This document shows, in pieces, positions 11,401 to 23,362 of a stretch of 64,000 nt of DNA (the first letter of the stretch is position 1; each line of letters opens with the position of its first letter). Under the pieces are notes generated by a model. That model was not told the DNA's origin. It did no database searches and saw only the letters and a list, made by a program, of their open reading frames with translations. The stretch comes from Stomorhina lunata (lineage: Eukaryota; Arthropoda; Insecta; Diptera; Rhiniidae), in contig OW121743.1 in the NCBI GenBank assembly GCA_933228675.1, positions 18,435,151 through 18,499,150 of the forward strand, given 5' to 3'. Position numbers and translations under genes: made by a program.

Positions 11401-14240
11401 AAGTGCTAAATTTGGCTCTGATTTATTAAAAATGCTTTAATTTTTTTAAATGAAATATATTGATCTTTGTAAATAGCACTTAAAATACAAGTTTTAACTA
11501 TTTCAATGTTCTAAATTTTATAAAAAATGTTTATAATGTTTATTTAAAGCATTAAAAAAAAGTAGTAGAAATACTACTTTCTTCTAAATATGCTAAATCC
11601 CCAAAATAAGTCATTAAGTTTAACAAATATTTAGAAGTATTGCATTATCTAACCATAAAACAATGATAAAACCTGCAAAATTTGAAATTTTTAAATAGTA
11701 GTAGAAATACTACTTTCATAAAAACTGACAAGATTCGTATAAAATTCTGAAAATTCATTACATTCTTCATAAACTATATCAAACTTGAAAACATAGTGTT
11801 TGAAACTGTTCATTTAACGCATTTTTAAAATAGTAGTAAGAAATACTACTTTAAAAAAAAAATAAAAAATAAAGAATTTAAGTCCCTAATTTTAACAAAA
11901 AAATAGACAAGAATTGTTTAATCTACTAAAAATCCTGAATAAAACTTAAAAAATTTGCAATTTCAAAATAGAAGAAAAAAATACTACTTTTTGAGAAATG
12001 TACATTTTGAGAAGTTTTTTTTAAGAAATTGTGTTCTTGGGTTATTTAATTTTATTTAGAAAATTTCCATTACTAACATTTTAAAAATAGTAGTAGAAAT
12101 AGTACTTTTTCTTACCTAGCAAACTTTATATGTTTTTTTGTTAAAAATAATTTTTTGAGTCATGTAACATTACTCAGAGCAAAAAAAAAACTTTAAATTT
12201 CCATTTTGTTTACATTTAAAAAATAGTAGTAGACATACTACTTTCTTAAAAACTCCAAACTTTGAATAGTTTTTAATAAAAATATATTACTTTATAATGT
12301 TAAGATATTAAGAGCAATAATTTTCTTAAAATTTCTTTATTGTTCACATTTTTGAAATAGTAGTAAAAATACTACTTTTCCAAAAATTCTTCATTTTGTA
12401 TGACTTTTGATCAAAATGTATTATTGGGTCATGTAATGCTATTCAGAGCAATAATTCTTTTTAAATGTCCCTATTATTAAAGTTTTAAAAACAGTAGTAA
12501 AAAATACTACTTTCTTAAAAAATCAAATTTTAATATTTTTTGATTAAAATGCATTTTTAGCACATTTAACGTTGTAAAGAGTAATAATTTTCTTCCAATT
12601 TCCCGATTATTCACATTTGCAAAATAGTAGTAGAAATACTACGTTCTTAAAAGCATTAAAATTTGTATAGTTAAATTATTATTTATCAAAATGTATTTCT
12701 TCATCAGCTAATGTTATTAAGAGTAAAAATGCTCTTCAAATTTCCTTGTTTTTTTAAATTTTGAAAATAGTAGCAAAACTACTACTTATTTTAAAATCTA
12801 AAATTTGTATATTTTATCGCAAAAAAACTTACAGTCGGGTCATATAATTTTACTTAAAGCAATAATTGTCATCAAATTTCAAAACTGTTCACATTTATAA
12901 AATAGTAGTAGAAATACTACTTTTTAAAAATATAAAATTTGTTATGTTTTTTGATTAAAATGTATTTTTGGTTCATGATACTTTGTTAAAATCTTCAAAT
13001 TTCCTTATTTTTCACATTTTAAAAATAGTAGCAGAATTACTATTTATTCCAAAATCTCAAATTTGTATGCTTTTTTTGGTAAAAATTTATTGTTGGGTCA
13101 TATAAAGTTACTAAAAAGCAATTATTCTCTTCCAATTTCAATATTGTTCACATTTGAAAAATTGTAGTAAAAATGCTACTTTTTTAAAACTTTCAATTTT
13201 TTATGTTTTTTGATTAAAATGTATTTTTGGTTCATGTTACATTGTTTAAAACTTCAAATTTCCTTATTGTTTACATTTTAAAAAAGTAGTAGAATTACTA
13301 CTTATTCCAAAATCCTAAATTTCTTAGTTTTTTTGTAACAAAAATAGTGTTGGGTTCTATAAAGGTACTAAGAGCAGTAATGCTCTTTCTCTTTTCCTAT
13401 TATTCACATTTTGAAAATAGTAGTAGAAACCCTACTTTTTAAAAACTTAAAATTTTGTATGTTTTTTAATTAACATGTATTTTTGGTTCATATTACATTC
13501 TCAAATTTTCTTCTGTTTTCACAGTTTCAAAATAGTAGCAAAACTACTACTTATTCCAAAATCTTAAATTTGTGTTTTTTTTTTTTTTTTGCTTAAAATT
13601 TATTGTTGGGTTATATAACATTACTAAGAGCAAATCTTCTCGTTTTGCAATTTCACTATTATTCATATTTTAAAAATAGTAGTAGATGTACTACTTTTCA
13701 AAACTTGAAAAATGTTAAGTTTTTAAAATGTTTTTTGATTAAAATGTCGTGCTATTTTATGTTCCATTATTCAAATCTTCAAATTTCCTTATTATTCGTA
13801 TTTTCAAAATAGTAGTAGAAATAATACTTTTGAAAAAAATACAATTTTTCATATTTTTCTAATAAAAATTATTTTTGGATCATGTAGCATTACTTAGATG
13901 ATTAAATCTCTTTAAATTTACCTAAACTTTTTAATTTTTAAAATAGTAGTAAAAATACTACTTTTTTAAAACTTGCTCATTTTGTTTGGTTTTTGTTAAA
14001 AATTGATTTTTGGGTCTTTAGGTGTTACAAATAGCAATAATTCTGTTAAGAATTCTTTATTATTCTGATTTTAAAAATAGTAGTAGAAATACTACTTTTT
14101 TAAAACTTGCTCATTTTGTTTGTTTTTTGATAAATAGGTATTTTTGGATAATTTACTGTTATAAAAAGCAATAATTCTCTTCAAAATTTCTTATTATTAA
14201 GATTTTAAAAATAGTAGTAGAAATACTACTTTTTTAAAAT
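8430..14240. repeat. TAGTAGTA...TACTACT palindrome array, about 40 copies
   Basis: The core TAGTAGTAGAAATACTACT, flanked by A-runs on the left and T-runs on the right, recurs about every 133 bp (for example near 8437, 8563, 8707, 10064, 10198, 10329, 12091, 12223, 14076, 14209). Each core is an inverted repeat that can pair over 7 to 12 bases around a 4-base loop. The linkers are A/T-rich and far less conserved. A unique stretch (about 9260-9890) splits the array. From about 9890 to 11340 three monomer types cycle (GTCCTGGATT, GTCCTTAATT, GTCCTAGATT) as a higher-order repeat of 400-404 bp. Confidence 0.9.
9260..9890. other. Unique interval inside the TAGTAG array
   Basis: Ordinary mixed sequence (TTGCTGGTTTTGC, CACTCACGAACC, CGACTAACAACGAAATGCGG) with none of the surrounding dyads. 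Frames at 9547-9744 (-) and 9807-9992 (+) are short and low-complexity, and the second runs into a dyad repeat. I see no gene, splice-site pair or RNA structure I can support. Confidence 0.5.
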
Positions 14241-14244
14241 TATT

Positions 14245-15480
14245 TTTTTTTATGAGTTTTAACAATTTAAAGGTTTTCTAAGCTAATTTTCTTAAGAAAT
14301 CTTTCAAAATTTTTAATAAGTTCTTGATTACTCTTCTAGAATTTTTGGTTTTATTTGAAAATTCTAAAATTTTTGTCGCCTAGTGTAATTATTGACTAAT
14401 TTTTGTTTATTTTTTCGATTAATAAGTTTCCCAGAGAGAATGAGAGAACTGAAGTTATGTTGAAAAAAAGTACAAAATTGAAACGCTTGACTAACAAACC
14501 ACAATTGGAATGCAACCCGTACTCAGCTACCAGCCAGCTACCTGTCGTAAACAGGTATTTTTTAGATACAAATACGTTTTAGCTTTAAAATGCAAGTGAT
14601 CAAAATTAACTTCATAAGCAAAACTCTTTATGGATTGTTTTAATACTCTTTCTCTCTCTCCACAAATGTTTATCTTTCTCTTGGTAACCCTCTTTTACAC
14701 CCTCTTTAAACATTGTTTAAGCATTTAACTCTTTTTTCAGTTAATATCTAACTTTAGTAGATAAATTTTGAAAAAATGTTGAGTTTTTGAACGTGTTCAA
14801 GTTATCAAGTCATAAATTTTCAAAAAGAATTTATTACAAGTAAAAAAGTTGTATCTAGAATTTTAACAGATTTTCTTATAATTGTGTCATATTGAATAAA
14901 TATTGTAAAAAAAAGATAATTTGAGGAACTGTATTTTTAACAGATAATCACTGATAAGGAAATGCGATACTTAACCCAGTAACAGAACTGTACTTGCTTT
15001 CAAAATTAGTCAAAAAGTGCTTCAAAAATAAAATTTTCGAAAAATTGTTCACTTTCGGTTTTGACTCAAAATTCCGATCATTCCTCTTTTCGAATGATTC
15101 ATTGCAAAATTTTATTGATTCTTTGTCTCTCAGTCTAAAAATGTGGTTAAAACTTTACGATTTTATAATTTTTATTACTAACTTTAAGTGGTGATCAATA
15201 TCGCAGTCCGGGAATAGGGTAAACAAAATAAACAAACAATTAAATAATGAATGAATTTTTCTGCTTAAACTATAATGAAATCTGAAACCGGTTTATAAAC
15301 AAAAACGCAAAAAAGTGTTTAAAAGTTTCAAATTAATTTTATTTGTCAATATAATGAAGCAAAAGAGACCAAACACAATGCCAACCACAAAGCGACAAAC
15401 CACAAAAAGTAAAAGATGTACGAAATTTCAAATTTAAAGGGAACTTTTAAAGATTTTCAACCACAATTTTAATGCAAGTA
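14245..15480. other. Unique intronic sequence
   Basis: Non-repetitive sequence between two arrays, with a short inverted repeat TACCTG...CAGGTA (about 14539-14557). The 66-codon frame at 14994-15194 (+) does not start at an ATG and has no recognisable motif. There are no credible splice junctions or RNA genes. Confidence 0.4.
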
Positions 15481-18400
15481 AAAAATTATCCAAAAATTTC
15501 ACTTACAAATTGAAAAATATTCATCTTTCTCAAGAAAAGGTGGCCACACTTTCTAATAAAAACTAACATTAAACATTTATAAATGTCTTCCTCAAAAAAA
15601 GAATCTTTAAAACCTAAAAATTTTCTAAAAATTAAACGATTTTTAAGATTTTTTTGATAAAAACTCAAAATAATAGCAAAATTGTACAAAAAGTGGCAAC
15701 TCTCTTATTCAAATTAAACATTCATAGATATCTTCCCTAATAAAAAAAATCTTTAAAACCTTAAAAATTCGCTTATAATTAAACGATTCTTAAGAAATTT
15801 TGAAAAACTCAAAATAAAGTCAAATTTTACAAAAAGTGGCAACTCTTTAAATCAAAACTTTTAAAGAAAAAATGTTTTTTAAGAAAAAACTTTGTTCTTA
15901 AAATTTTTGCATCAAAACTGCTTACAAAACATTAATAATTTAAAGCAAAAATTACCTTACGAAAATATTTAGTAAAATTTTTCTAAAAAGGAGGGCAACT
16001 CTTGCATTTTAAAACTAATTTTGAATATTTTTAGACCAAGTTTCTTTAACAAATGCAAGAACTTTTAACCTCCAAAACATTTTAAGAAAATTTTCTTTTA
16101 AAATGGAAAAATTATAACCTCATTCATAAAAAGGTGGCAACTCTTGATAACAAAGAGTAGAAAAATAGATTATCGGAAATGACTTTCCTGAAAAAGATTC
16201 TTTAAAAAACTAAAACTAAACTTAAATAAACGATTTTTAATAACTTTTCTAAAAGTTTCAAACAAAAAACAGAAAAATTTTCAACAGAAAGTGGCAACTT
16301 AAAATCGAATATATTGAAGAAAATTTCAAAACTTTGTTTCTTCAGATAAATATTTCTTCTTATAATCTTAATATTAATTTTTTTATTTTAAAGCAAAATT
16401 AACCTAAAAACAAATAGAATGTAAAATATTTTCAAAAAGGATGGCAACTCTAATATTTAAGAACGAATATTTAAACATTTTTAGTTAAAAAAACTATTTA
16501 TTGAAAAAATTATATCAACAAATTTTCTTTCTAAACTCAATTTTAGAAATTTTAATTAAAAATTTGAACAAAAAATCATATTTTTATAAAAAGGTGGCAA
16601 CTTTTTATATCTAAAATAGAATAAACCCCATCATAAATACCTTCTTTAAAAAATGATCTTAAAACTAAGTAAAACTAATACAATTTCCAGGAATTTTTCC
16701 TAAAAAGTGTAAGAATTTAAGAAATTTTTATCAATAAGTGGCAACTCCTCAAACAAAAAGGTTACAAAAAAAACTTGTTTCTCAAAAGAATCTAGTCTAA
16801 ATTTTGCCATCAAAGTCACTTTTACTATAATGGTATTTTAAAACAAACCTAATTTAATACAGAAATTTACTACAAAAATGAATATTATGTAAACATTTTC
16901 AAAAATAGGTGGTAACTCTTGCAGGCAAAGTCGAGTTTTGGCACATTTAAAGACATATATTTTCTGATAACGAAAACACCAAAAACTTTGCCATTTTTTT
17001 TTAAATAACTAAGAATTTGTTTTTGTTTACTCATAAACAATTTAAATTTTCTTAAATAGGTGGCAACATAATTAAACCAAAAGCCTTAAAAAAGAGATTT
17101 AAATTAAAGTTTATTTTTGTCACCATTTAAGCATTATTAAATTAGTCTGAGGATTTAAATAAATGTCTTAGACAAAGTAAAAATAGTTTCCAAGTCTTAA
17201 AAGGTGGCAACTTCTTTTCACATAACTTTTACAATTAATTTCAAAATTAAGAATTTTTAAGTTTTTACTTAAAAAAAACAGCAAATTTACAAAATATTCA
17301 ATATTTGAATATAAAATCTAAATTCTAACTGCAAATTCACAAAAATATGGCAACTTTTAAAATAAAAGTTTCAATAAATCCATTTTTTTAGCTTTAAATT
17401 AGTAAAACTTAGTCTCCAAAGTTTAAGGCAACAGATAATTATCGCTAGAAAAGCTAAAATTATGTGTAAAAACAAAAAAGAAGTTATAAAATCAAAAAGT
17501 GTGGCAACTTATTTATACACAACCTTTAGAATTCTTTACAAAAAGGTTAAAGTTTAAGATTAAAATTAAAAATGTTTGAGTTTTTGTATATTTTTATAAA
17601 AAATACTTTCAAATTCTAATTCTAATATACACTTCTCAAAAAGGTGGCAACTTTGTTAGCATTAATTTCAATAATTTCAGTTTTTAGGATTTAACTAAAT
17701 AACAAGAACTTTCTATAGTCCAAGGAATTGGGTAATTTTTAATAATTATGTAAAAATTATAACATCTAAAAAGGTGGCAACTTTAATCATATACAAACTT
17801 CAGAATTTATTACAAAAAGAACAATTTGACAACTTTCAAGTAATAATCTAACACAAATAACTTAAGTTTTAAAGATTTAAATAAAAAGAATACATTTAAA
17901 CAATAATTCTAAGCGATATTTCTCAAAAAGGTGGCAACTTTATTGTCTACAATATCAAAATTTTCATCATTTTAGCTTTTAATAAGTAAAAAATTTCTGA
18001 TTTCTTGAATAATTTTATTAAAAAATATCTTCGAATGTTAATTCTAAAGATATTTCTCAAAAAGGTGGCAACTTTGTTGGCCTTAAGTTCAATAATTTCG
18101 TTATTTAAGATTTAAATAAATAACCAAAACTTTCTATAGTCCAAGGAGTAAATAAATAACCAGAACTTTCTATAGTCCAAGGAGTTGGGTAATTTTTAAT
18201 GATTGCGTAAAAAATAGTTACAACATCCAAAAAGGTGGCAACTTTATTCATACAAAACCTTCAGAATTCGTTTCATAAAGAACAATTTAATAATGTTCCT
18301 GTAACAGCCTAAGGCAAATTAACTAATTTTTGAAGATTTTAATAAAAACTTACATTTTATTTTTAATTCTTAGCGTTATTTCTTAAAAAGGTGGCTACTT

Positions 18401-19200
18401 TGTTAACTATAATTTTAATATTTCTAGCTTTTTAAGCTTTTAGTAACTATCAATTAGATTCTGTATTCTAGAGCTCATATAATAGTTCACAACAGAGCAA
18501 AAAGAGTTAAAAGAACCAAAAAGGTGGCAACCCTATATATGTAAAACATTGAAAATTCGTTACAAAAACAATGTTAGTTCACAACAGAGCAAAAAGAGTT
18601 AAAAGAACCAAAAAGGTGGCAACCCTATATATGTAAAACATTGAAAATTCGTTACAAAAACAATGTTTAATATATTGTAAAACTAAAAATAGGAGATTAA
18701 GAAAAAAATCACATAACTTATCGTATTTATACTATTAAGTTTGGGATATCACAAAAAGGTGGCAACCACAAAATATAAATTTAACAAAAAACATATAATT
18801 ATATAAATTTAACAAAAAAACATATAAGTTTTGTAAAAAACGTTGAAAAATTTATACTTGAACTATACAAATAAGGAAATAACTAAAATCGTTTGAAAAA
18901 GGTGGCAACTCTAATATATAAAATTTTATTTTTGTTAACTGAACTGAAAAATTACAATTTTTTTTTTAAATTCACATTGAAACTTCTAAATTAGGGAAAA
19001 ACCTAAAATTTTTGCAAGAAGGTGGCAACGACAAAGAAAATCGATTGCAAATGGTGGCAACGCCAATAGGTAAAATTTTATTTTTGTTAGCTCAGAATGC
19101 GAAATTACAAAAATTGTTAAAAATTTGCATATACATATTTTTTAAACTTTTAAATTAAGGAAAAACCTAAAATCTTTACAAGAAGGTGGCAACGCCTTTT
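15480..19200. repeat. AAAAAGGTGGCAACT-box repeat family
   Basis: About 27 copies of AAAAAGGTGGCAACT(CT), all in the same orientation and 120-170 bp apart (for example near 15691, 15834, 16130, 16588, 16735, 17055, 17204, 17637, 17770, 17928, 18060, 18230, 18754, 18897, 19018, 19185). The 10-15 bp box is almost invariant, while the linkers are nearly unalignable except in recent duplicates. A 92-bp tandem duplication is evident from 18484 to 18667, and a 41-bp duplication near 18100-18180. The frame at 15486-15689 (-) is an artefact. Confidence 0.88.
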
Positions 19201-20420
19201 TTTGCAATTTTTAACAAAAATTATTAAATTAGTTAAGAAAATCATTAAAGATTACTTAATTTGTTATGTTTAATCAATTTTTTTCCTTTTATAACATGAA
19301 ATTTCTTAGAAATAAGTATGTGTTCACTTTGAAAAAAGTTGTTCCTTCTGCTGCTCCTTTAAAAATCCTCTTTAATTAAATAATATTTATATGACATTTG
19401 GAAAAAAACCGAAAACACAAAAACCATCTTTAGTCTTAAACATAAATATTCATTAAACCCCCATCATTATTATGCCAAAAGATAATGATCTTTTTATGAT
19501 GACTACTTTTTTTAATTTCCATTACTTCTTTTTTTTGCTTTCCTCAGAAAATGTGTCTTTAAGTCGCTGTCGGAGGTTAATAAGAATTTAAAGATTCCTT
19601 AAGCATAATTTTCACACATTTACAATGCAACACCATACCTTGCAACTTACAACATACAACGTGACACAAATATTCATTCTAACATTCATTGCTTAATTTA
19701 ACACTCACACACACACAGACAGGAAAATAACTCAACACCTGTGTAAACTGGTATTTATGTATGTGTCGGCGTGTGTTTGTGTGGAAATTATGAATATCCT
19801 TTTGTTTGCCCTCATAATGGTTACAATTTCAAATTATTCTCATTCATTCCTTCATACGTCTTCATACATATAAAAATTTTTGTTGCATTCTTTCAGAGGA
19901 TTTAATGGCAGAGAAGTTGTCATTGTCTTTTCTCATGAGTCGGGGTTTGTTTTTACATGGAATGCATCATTAAGCATTCCATAAACGTGTTTTCTTTACA
20001 TGCCTGGTCTTTTAGATTTTAGCTTCATGTAAAACCACCATATGATTTCCGTTACCGCCATCAGCCACTTACACTCTTGCATACTTATGTGTCACCTGTA
20101 TAATCAGGCCTTTGAGGTGAAAGAAATCCAGTGGCATTTAGTTGGCTGCGAGGGGCGACAGTTAAAGATTAAAGTCGACTCAGGGTTTAAGAATTTTCAA
20201 GTCTATCCTTCCGCATGTCTGTCTTAATGTCTGTCCCTCTAACAACCGCCAGTCCCTTTCTTTAATGAGGCCTAATACCTTGAAATTGTCTATTCGAATT
20301 AATTGAAAAAATCGTTGGTGGGTTGAGGTTGTAATTTGTACAATCAAGGAATTTTTAATTAATTTTAAAGAAAACTGATTTTTAAATTTAATTATTGAAA
20401 CGAAAAAGAAACAAACAAAT
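19200..20420. other. Unique intronic sequence with CA/GT tracts
   Basis: Mixed sequence that looks older and less repetitive than its surroundings. It includes CACACACACACAGACAGG (about 19708-19722) and a facing GTGTGTTTGTGTGG (about 19771-19784). A 61-codon frame at 20042-20227 (+) has ordinary composition but no domain, no useful start context and no splice signals, so it is not called. The interval is long enough to hold an intronic enhancer, which cannot be judged from sequence alone. Confidence 0.4.
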
Positions 20421-20424
20421 TTGA

Positions 20425-21780
20425 CGAAAAAACAAATTTTTTATAGAAAAGTTGACGAAAGGACAAATTTTCTATAGAAAAGTTGACGATAGGACAAATT
20501 TTCTATAGAAAAGTTGACGATAGGACAACTTTTCTATAGAAAAGTTGACGATAGGACAACTTTTCTATAGAAAAGTTGACGATAGGACAACTTTTCTATA
20601 GAAAAGTTGACAATAGGACAACTTTTCTATAGAAAAGTTGACGATAGGACAACTTTTCTATAGAAAAGTTGACGATAGGACAACTTTTCTATAGAAAAGT
20701 TGACGATAGGACAACTTTTCTATAGAAAAGTTGACGATAGGACAACTTTTCTATAGAAAAGTTGACGATAGGACAACTTTTCTATAGAAAAGTTGACGAT
20801 AGGACAACTTTTCTATAGAAAAGTTGACGATAGGACAACTTTTCTATAGAAAAGTTGACAATAGGACAACTTTTCTATAGAAAAGTTGACGATAGAACAA
20901 CTTTTCTATAGAAAAGTTGACGATAGACAACTTTTCTATAGAAAAGTTGACGATAGGACAACTTTCCTATAGAAAAGTTGACGATAGGACAACTTTTCTA
21001 TAGAAAAGTTGACGATAGGACAACTTTTCTATAGAAAAGTTGACGATAGGACAACTTTTGTTAAGAAAAGTTGACGTTAACGTTTCTTAAGAAAAGTTGA
21101 CGTTAGGAAGACGTTTCTTAAGAAAAGTTGACGTTAGGAAGACTTTTCTTAAGAAAAGTTGACGATAAGAAGACTTTTCTATAGAAAAGTTGACGAAAGG
21201 AAGACCATTCTATAGAAAAGTTGACGAAAGGAAGACTTTTCTTAAGAAAAGTTGACGAAAGGAAGACTTTTCTTAAGAAAAGTTGACGAAAGGAAGACTT
21301 TTCTTATGGAAAGTTGACGACAAGAAGACATTTCGTAAGGAAAGTTGACGACTGGGAGACTTTTCTTAAGCAAAGTTGACGACAGGAAGACTTTTCCTAA
21401 GAAAAGTTGACGACATGAAGACTTTTCTTAAGGAAAGTTGACGGCAGTAAGACTTTTCCTAAGGAAAGTTGACGATAGGAAGAAAAGTTGGCGATAGGAC
21501 AACATTTCTATAGAAAAATTGACGATAGGGCAACATTTCTATATAAAAGTTGACTATAGTACACAATTTCTAAAGAAAAGTTGACGAAAGGACAACATTT
21601 ATATAGAAAAGTTGACGATAGGACAACATTTCTAAAGAAAAGTTGACGATTATACAATATTTCTATAGAAAAGTTGACGATAGAACAACATTTCTATGGA
21701 AAAGTTGACGATAGAACAACATTTCTATAGAAAAGTTGACGATAGGACATAATTTCTACAGAAAAGTTGACGATATTTGA
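20425..21780. repeat. 31-bp satellite (GTTGACGATAGGACAAC unit) with perfect dyad
   Basis: About 43 copies of a 31-bp monomer: GTTGACGATAGGACAAC followed by TTTTCTATAGAAAA. Across the junction, CAACTTTTCTA is followed immediately by its exact reverse complement, giving a 22-bp perfect palindrome per unit. Copies at about 20550-21050 are nearly identical. From about 21060 to 21480 the centre CTATAG is replaced by CTTAAG, and GGACAAC by GGAAGAC. The array ends about 200 bp upstream of the signal-peptide exon, and relics reappear just after it. It is related to the array at 62878-64000. Confidence 0.95.
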
Positions 21781-21960
21781 AAAATTGTACATAAATAGGT
21801 CGCAACGCCAAATTTTATTTTGTCAAATTTTAGGAATTTTTACCCGAAATTCAATTGAAACAAGATAAAAACTTACTAATATAAATATTTTTAAGACAGT
21901 TTACATTGATTTCATATTTTTTCAAACAATTTTTTCAAAAATTCTAATTTTTATAATTTA

Positions 21961-21975
21961 TTCTTCTCTTTCCAG
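21961..21975 (+). promoter_or_regulatory. 3' splice acceptor of the first coding exon
   Basis: TTCTTCTCTTTCCAG is an uninterrupted pyrimidine run ending in CAG, close to an ideal fly acceptor. The AG is at 21974-21975. It lies at the boundary where satellite-derived texture gives way to leader-like A-rich sequence. Confidence 0.6.
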
Positions 21976-21986
21976 CTTTTCCTCTA

Positions 21987-22034
21987 ATGGCCAGAAAATC
22001 ACAAAAACTTAACGATTTTTTCCTAAACTTTTAA
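21987..22034 (+). other. Upstream ORF in the leader (15 codons)
   Basis: An ATG eleven bases into the exon opens a frame MARKSQKLNDFFLNF and then a TAA. The context (CTCTAATGG) is weak. If the acceptor at 21975 is used, this uORF lies in the mature leader and could dampen translation of the main start at 22372. That role is inferred. Confidence 0.35.
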
Positions 22035-22371
22035 GTTTCATTTTTATAAACGTTTTCGAAACCAAAAACCTCAAGAATTTTTTTCTCTATAAAAAAAATA
22101 AACTATTGCAATAATAAGAAAAAATAGAGCCAAGTGTTTAAAAAAAGTTTAATTTTTTTTTTATAAAAGTAAAACAAGACACAGCAGTGAATATTTCAAA
22201 ATTTAAAAATATCCTAAAAAATCTAAATAAAAAGTTTTTTTTATTGCAAAAATAAGACTAAAATAAAAATTTTCAAATAAAACTAACAAACATCAATCTA
22301 GAGTAAAGACTAGCAACAACAACAGCAACGCACATCACTTCCAATCTACAAAAACAACCAAAACAGATAAA

Positions 22372-22453
22372 ATGGGGCCTATAGGCAAAATAAATATTAA
22401 CCCATTGGCGACCGCCATAGCAGCAGTATTATTTTTCAATATTTTATTAATAG
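22372..22453 (+). CDS. First coding exon of a secreted or membrane protein (partial)
   Basis: The ATG at 22372 sits in an A-rich context (GATAAAATGG, A at -3), as fly starts do. Twenty-seven codons follow, beginning MGPIGKININPL with Lys6, then the uncharged hydrophobic stretch ATAIAAVLFFNILLI. This is a classic signal peptide (positive n-region, h-region of about 14-15 residues) or possibly a signal anchor. The exon stops one base into codon 28 at AG|GTAAGT, so the following intron is phase 1. Reading through the donor gives a stop within about 20 codons, which supports splicing there. Signal peptide plus phase-1 junction is usual for Ig-superfamily and other modular extracellular proteins. 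The rest of the protein is beyond the window, so I name no gene. Confidence 0.6.
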
Positions 22454-22504
22454 GTAAGTGCAAATATTTTCAAACCAATAAAATTTTAAGTTTTCAATTT
22501 CTAA

Positions 22505-22670
22505 AAAAAAGTTGACAACAGGAAGAGTTTACTATAGAAAAGTTGACGATAGAAGAACTTTACTATAAAAAAGTTGACCATAGAAACAAATTGCTATAGA
22601 AAAGTTGACTATAAAAAGCCATTTCCATAGAAAATTTGAAGATAGCAAAAAAATTTCTATTAAAATATCT
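22505..22670. repeat. Decayed copies of the 31-bp GTTGACGATAG satellite
   Basis: About five degraded monomers (AAAGTTGACAACAGGAAGAG, TACTATAGAAAAGTTGACGA and so on) start some 50 bp inside the intron. They are clearly the same family as 20425-21780, so the satellite flanks the coding exon on both sides. Either the exon sits within an older, larger array or the family spread locally. Confidence 0.8.
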
Positions 22671-23362
22671 ATTAAAAAATTTTAAAGTTTTTGAGGACAT
22701 AGCCAGAATTTTCTCGTTAGAGAACTTATTTGCAGGTAAAAGCAGACAAGTCTTTGTTACTACGAAATCCCAAATATTTACTCTAATTTCCTAACACTTT
22801 TATGATTTTATTTGCCAGACTCTATGTCAGCTGACATTTTTTTCCTTTTGTCTCTAATTAAATTATTTATCTGTTTATCTTTCTAAAACCTGACTAAACA
22901 ATTTAATAATTTCAAAATGAGTTTTATTCAAAAGCAAACAAAGGAAAAAATTGCTCATGATATTATTTAGTTTTAAAATAAAGACAAATAAAACTTTAAT
23001 CTGTTTTAGAAAGAATTTATTAGCTAATTTAATTAAAATAATTATGCTAAAATTGTCATAGAGACTCGAGCAACATAAAACTAGACGACCTGCATCATAA
23101 AGCCTCAGACAATTTAAATAAAATTTTCAAATTTTTTCGAAATACCTTAAAGATTATGAGCTTTTGTATAAAAAAGATAAGATAAATAGTAAATTACACC
23201 ATTTCCAAAAACTAAATAAATAAATCGTAAACATAAATAGTTTATTTCACTAGAAACTTAAAAACAAGATAATAATGGAGAAATTTCAAAGATTTTTGTT
23301 CATTATTAAGTTCTTGATCCGGTTCTTGACCCAGTTCTTGATTCTATCAATGATCTATTCCC
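22671..23362. other. Unique intronic sequence
   Basis: Ordinary A/T-rich sequence. A CAG|GTAAAA junction occurs at 22735, but its upstream tract is purine-interrupted, so I do not call it a splice site. A run of TTCTTGATCC and TTCTTGACCC near 23310-23340 looks like the degenerate lead-in to the 11-bp satellite. Confidence 0.4.

Larger units (their letters stand above)
3936..21975 (+). other. Predicted 5'UTR intron (about 18 kb)
   Basis: This is the interval between the possible donor at 3935/3936 and the strong acceptor TTCTTCTCTTTCCAG ending at 21975. It contains five satellite-like families and no credible coding exon. The acceptor end is well supported by its pyrimidine tract. The donor end is not, because another upstream exon or start could be used. 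No pyrimidine-tract AG|GT juxtaposition was seen inside it, unlike the next intron. Confidence 0.35.
21976..22453 (+). other. Exon: 5' leader plus signal-peptide coding start
   Basis: This 478-nt exon is bounded by the acceptor at 21975 and the donor AG|GTAAGT at 22453/22454. The first 396 nt are leader, including CAACAACAACAGCAACGC-type sequence typical of fly 5'UTRs near 22315-22331. One 15-codon upstream frame begins at 21987. The last 82 nt are coding. Both splice signals match consensus closely, which is why I trust this exon above everything else in the window. Confidence 0.6.
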
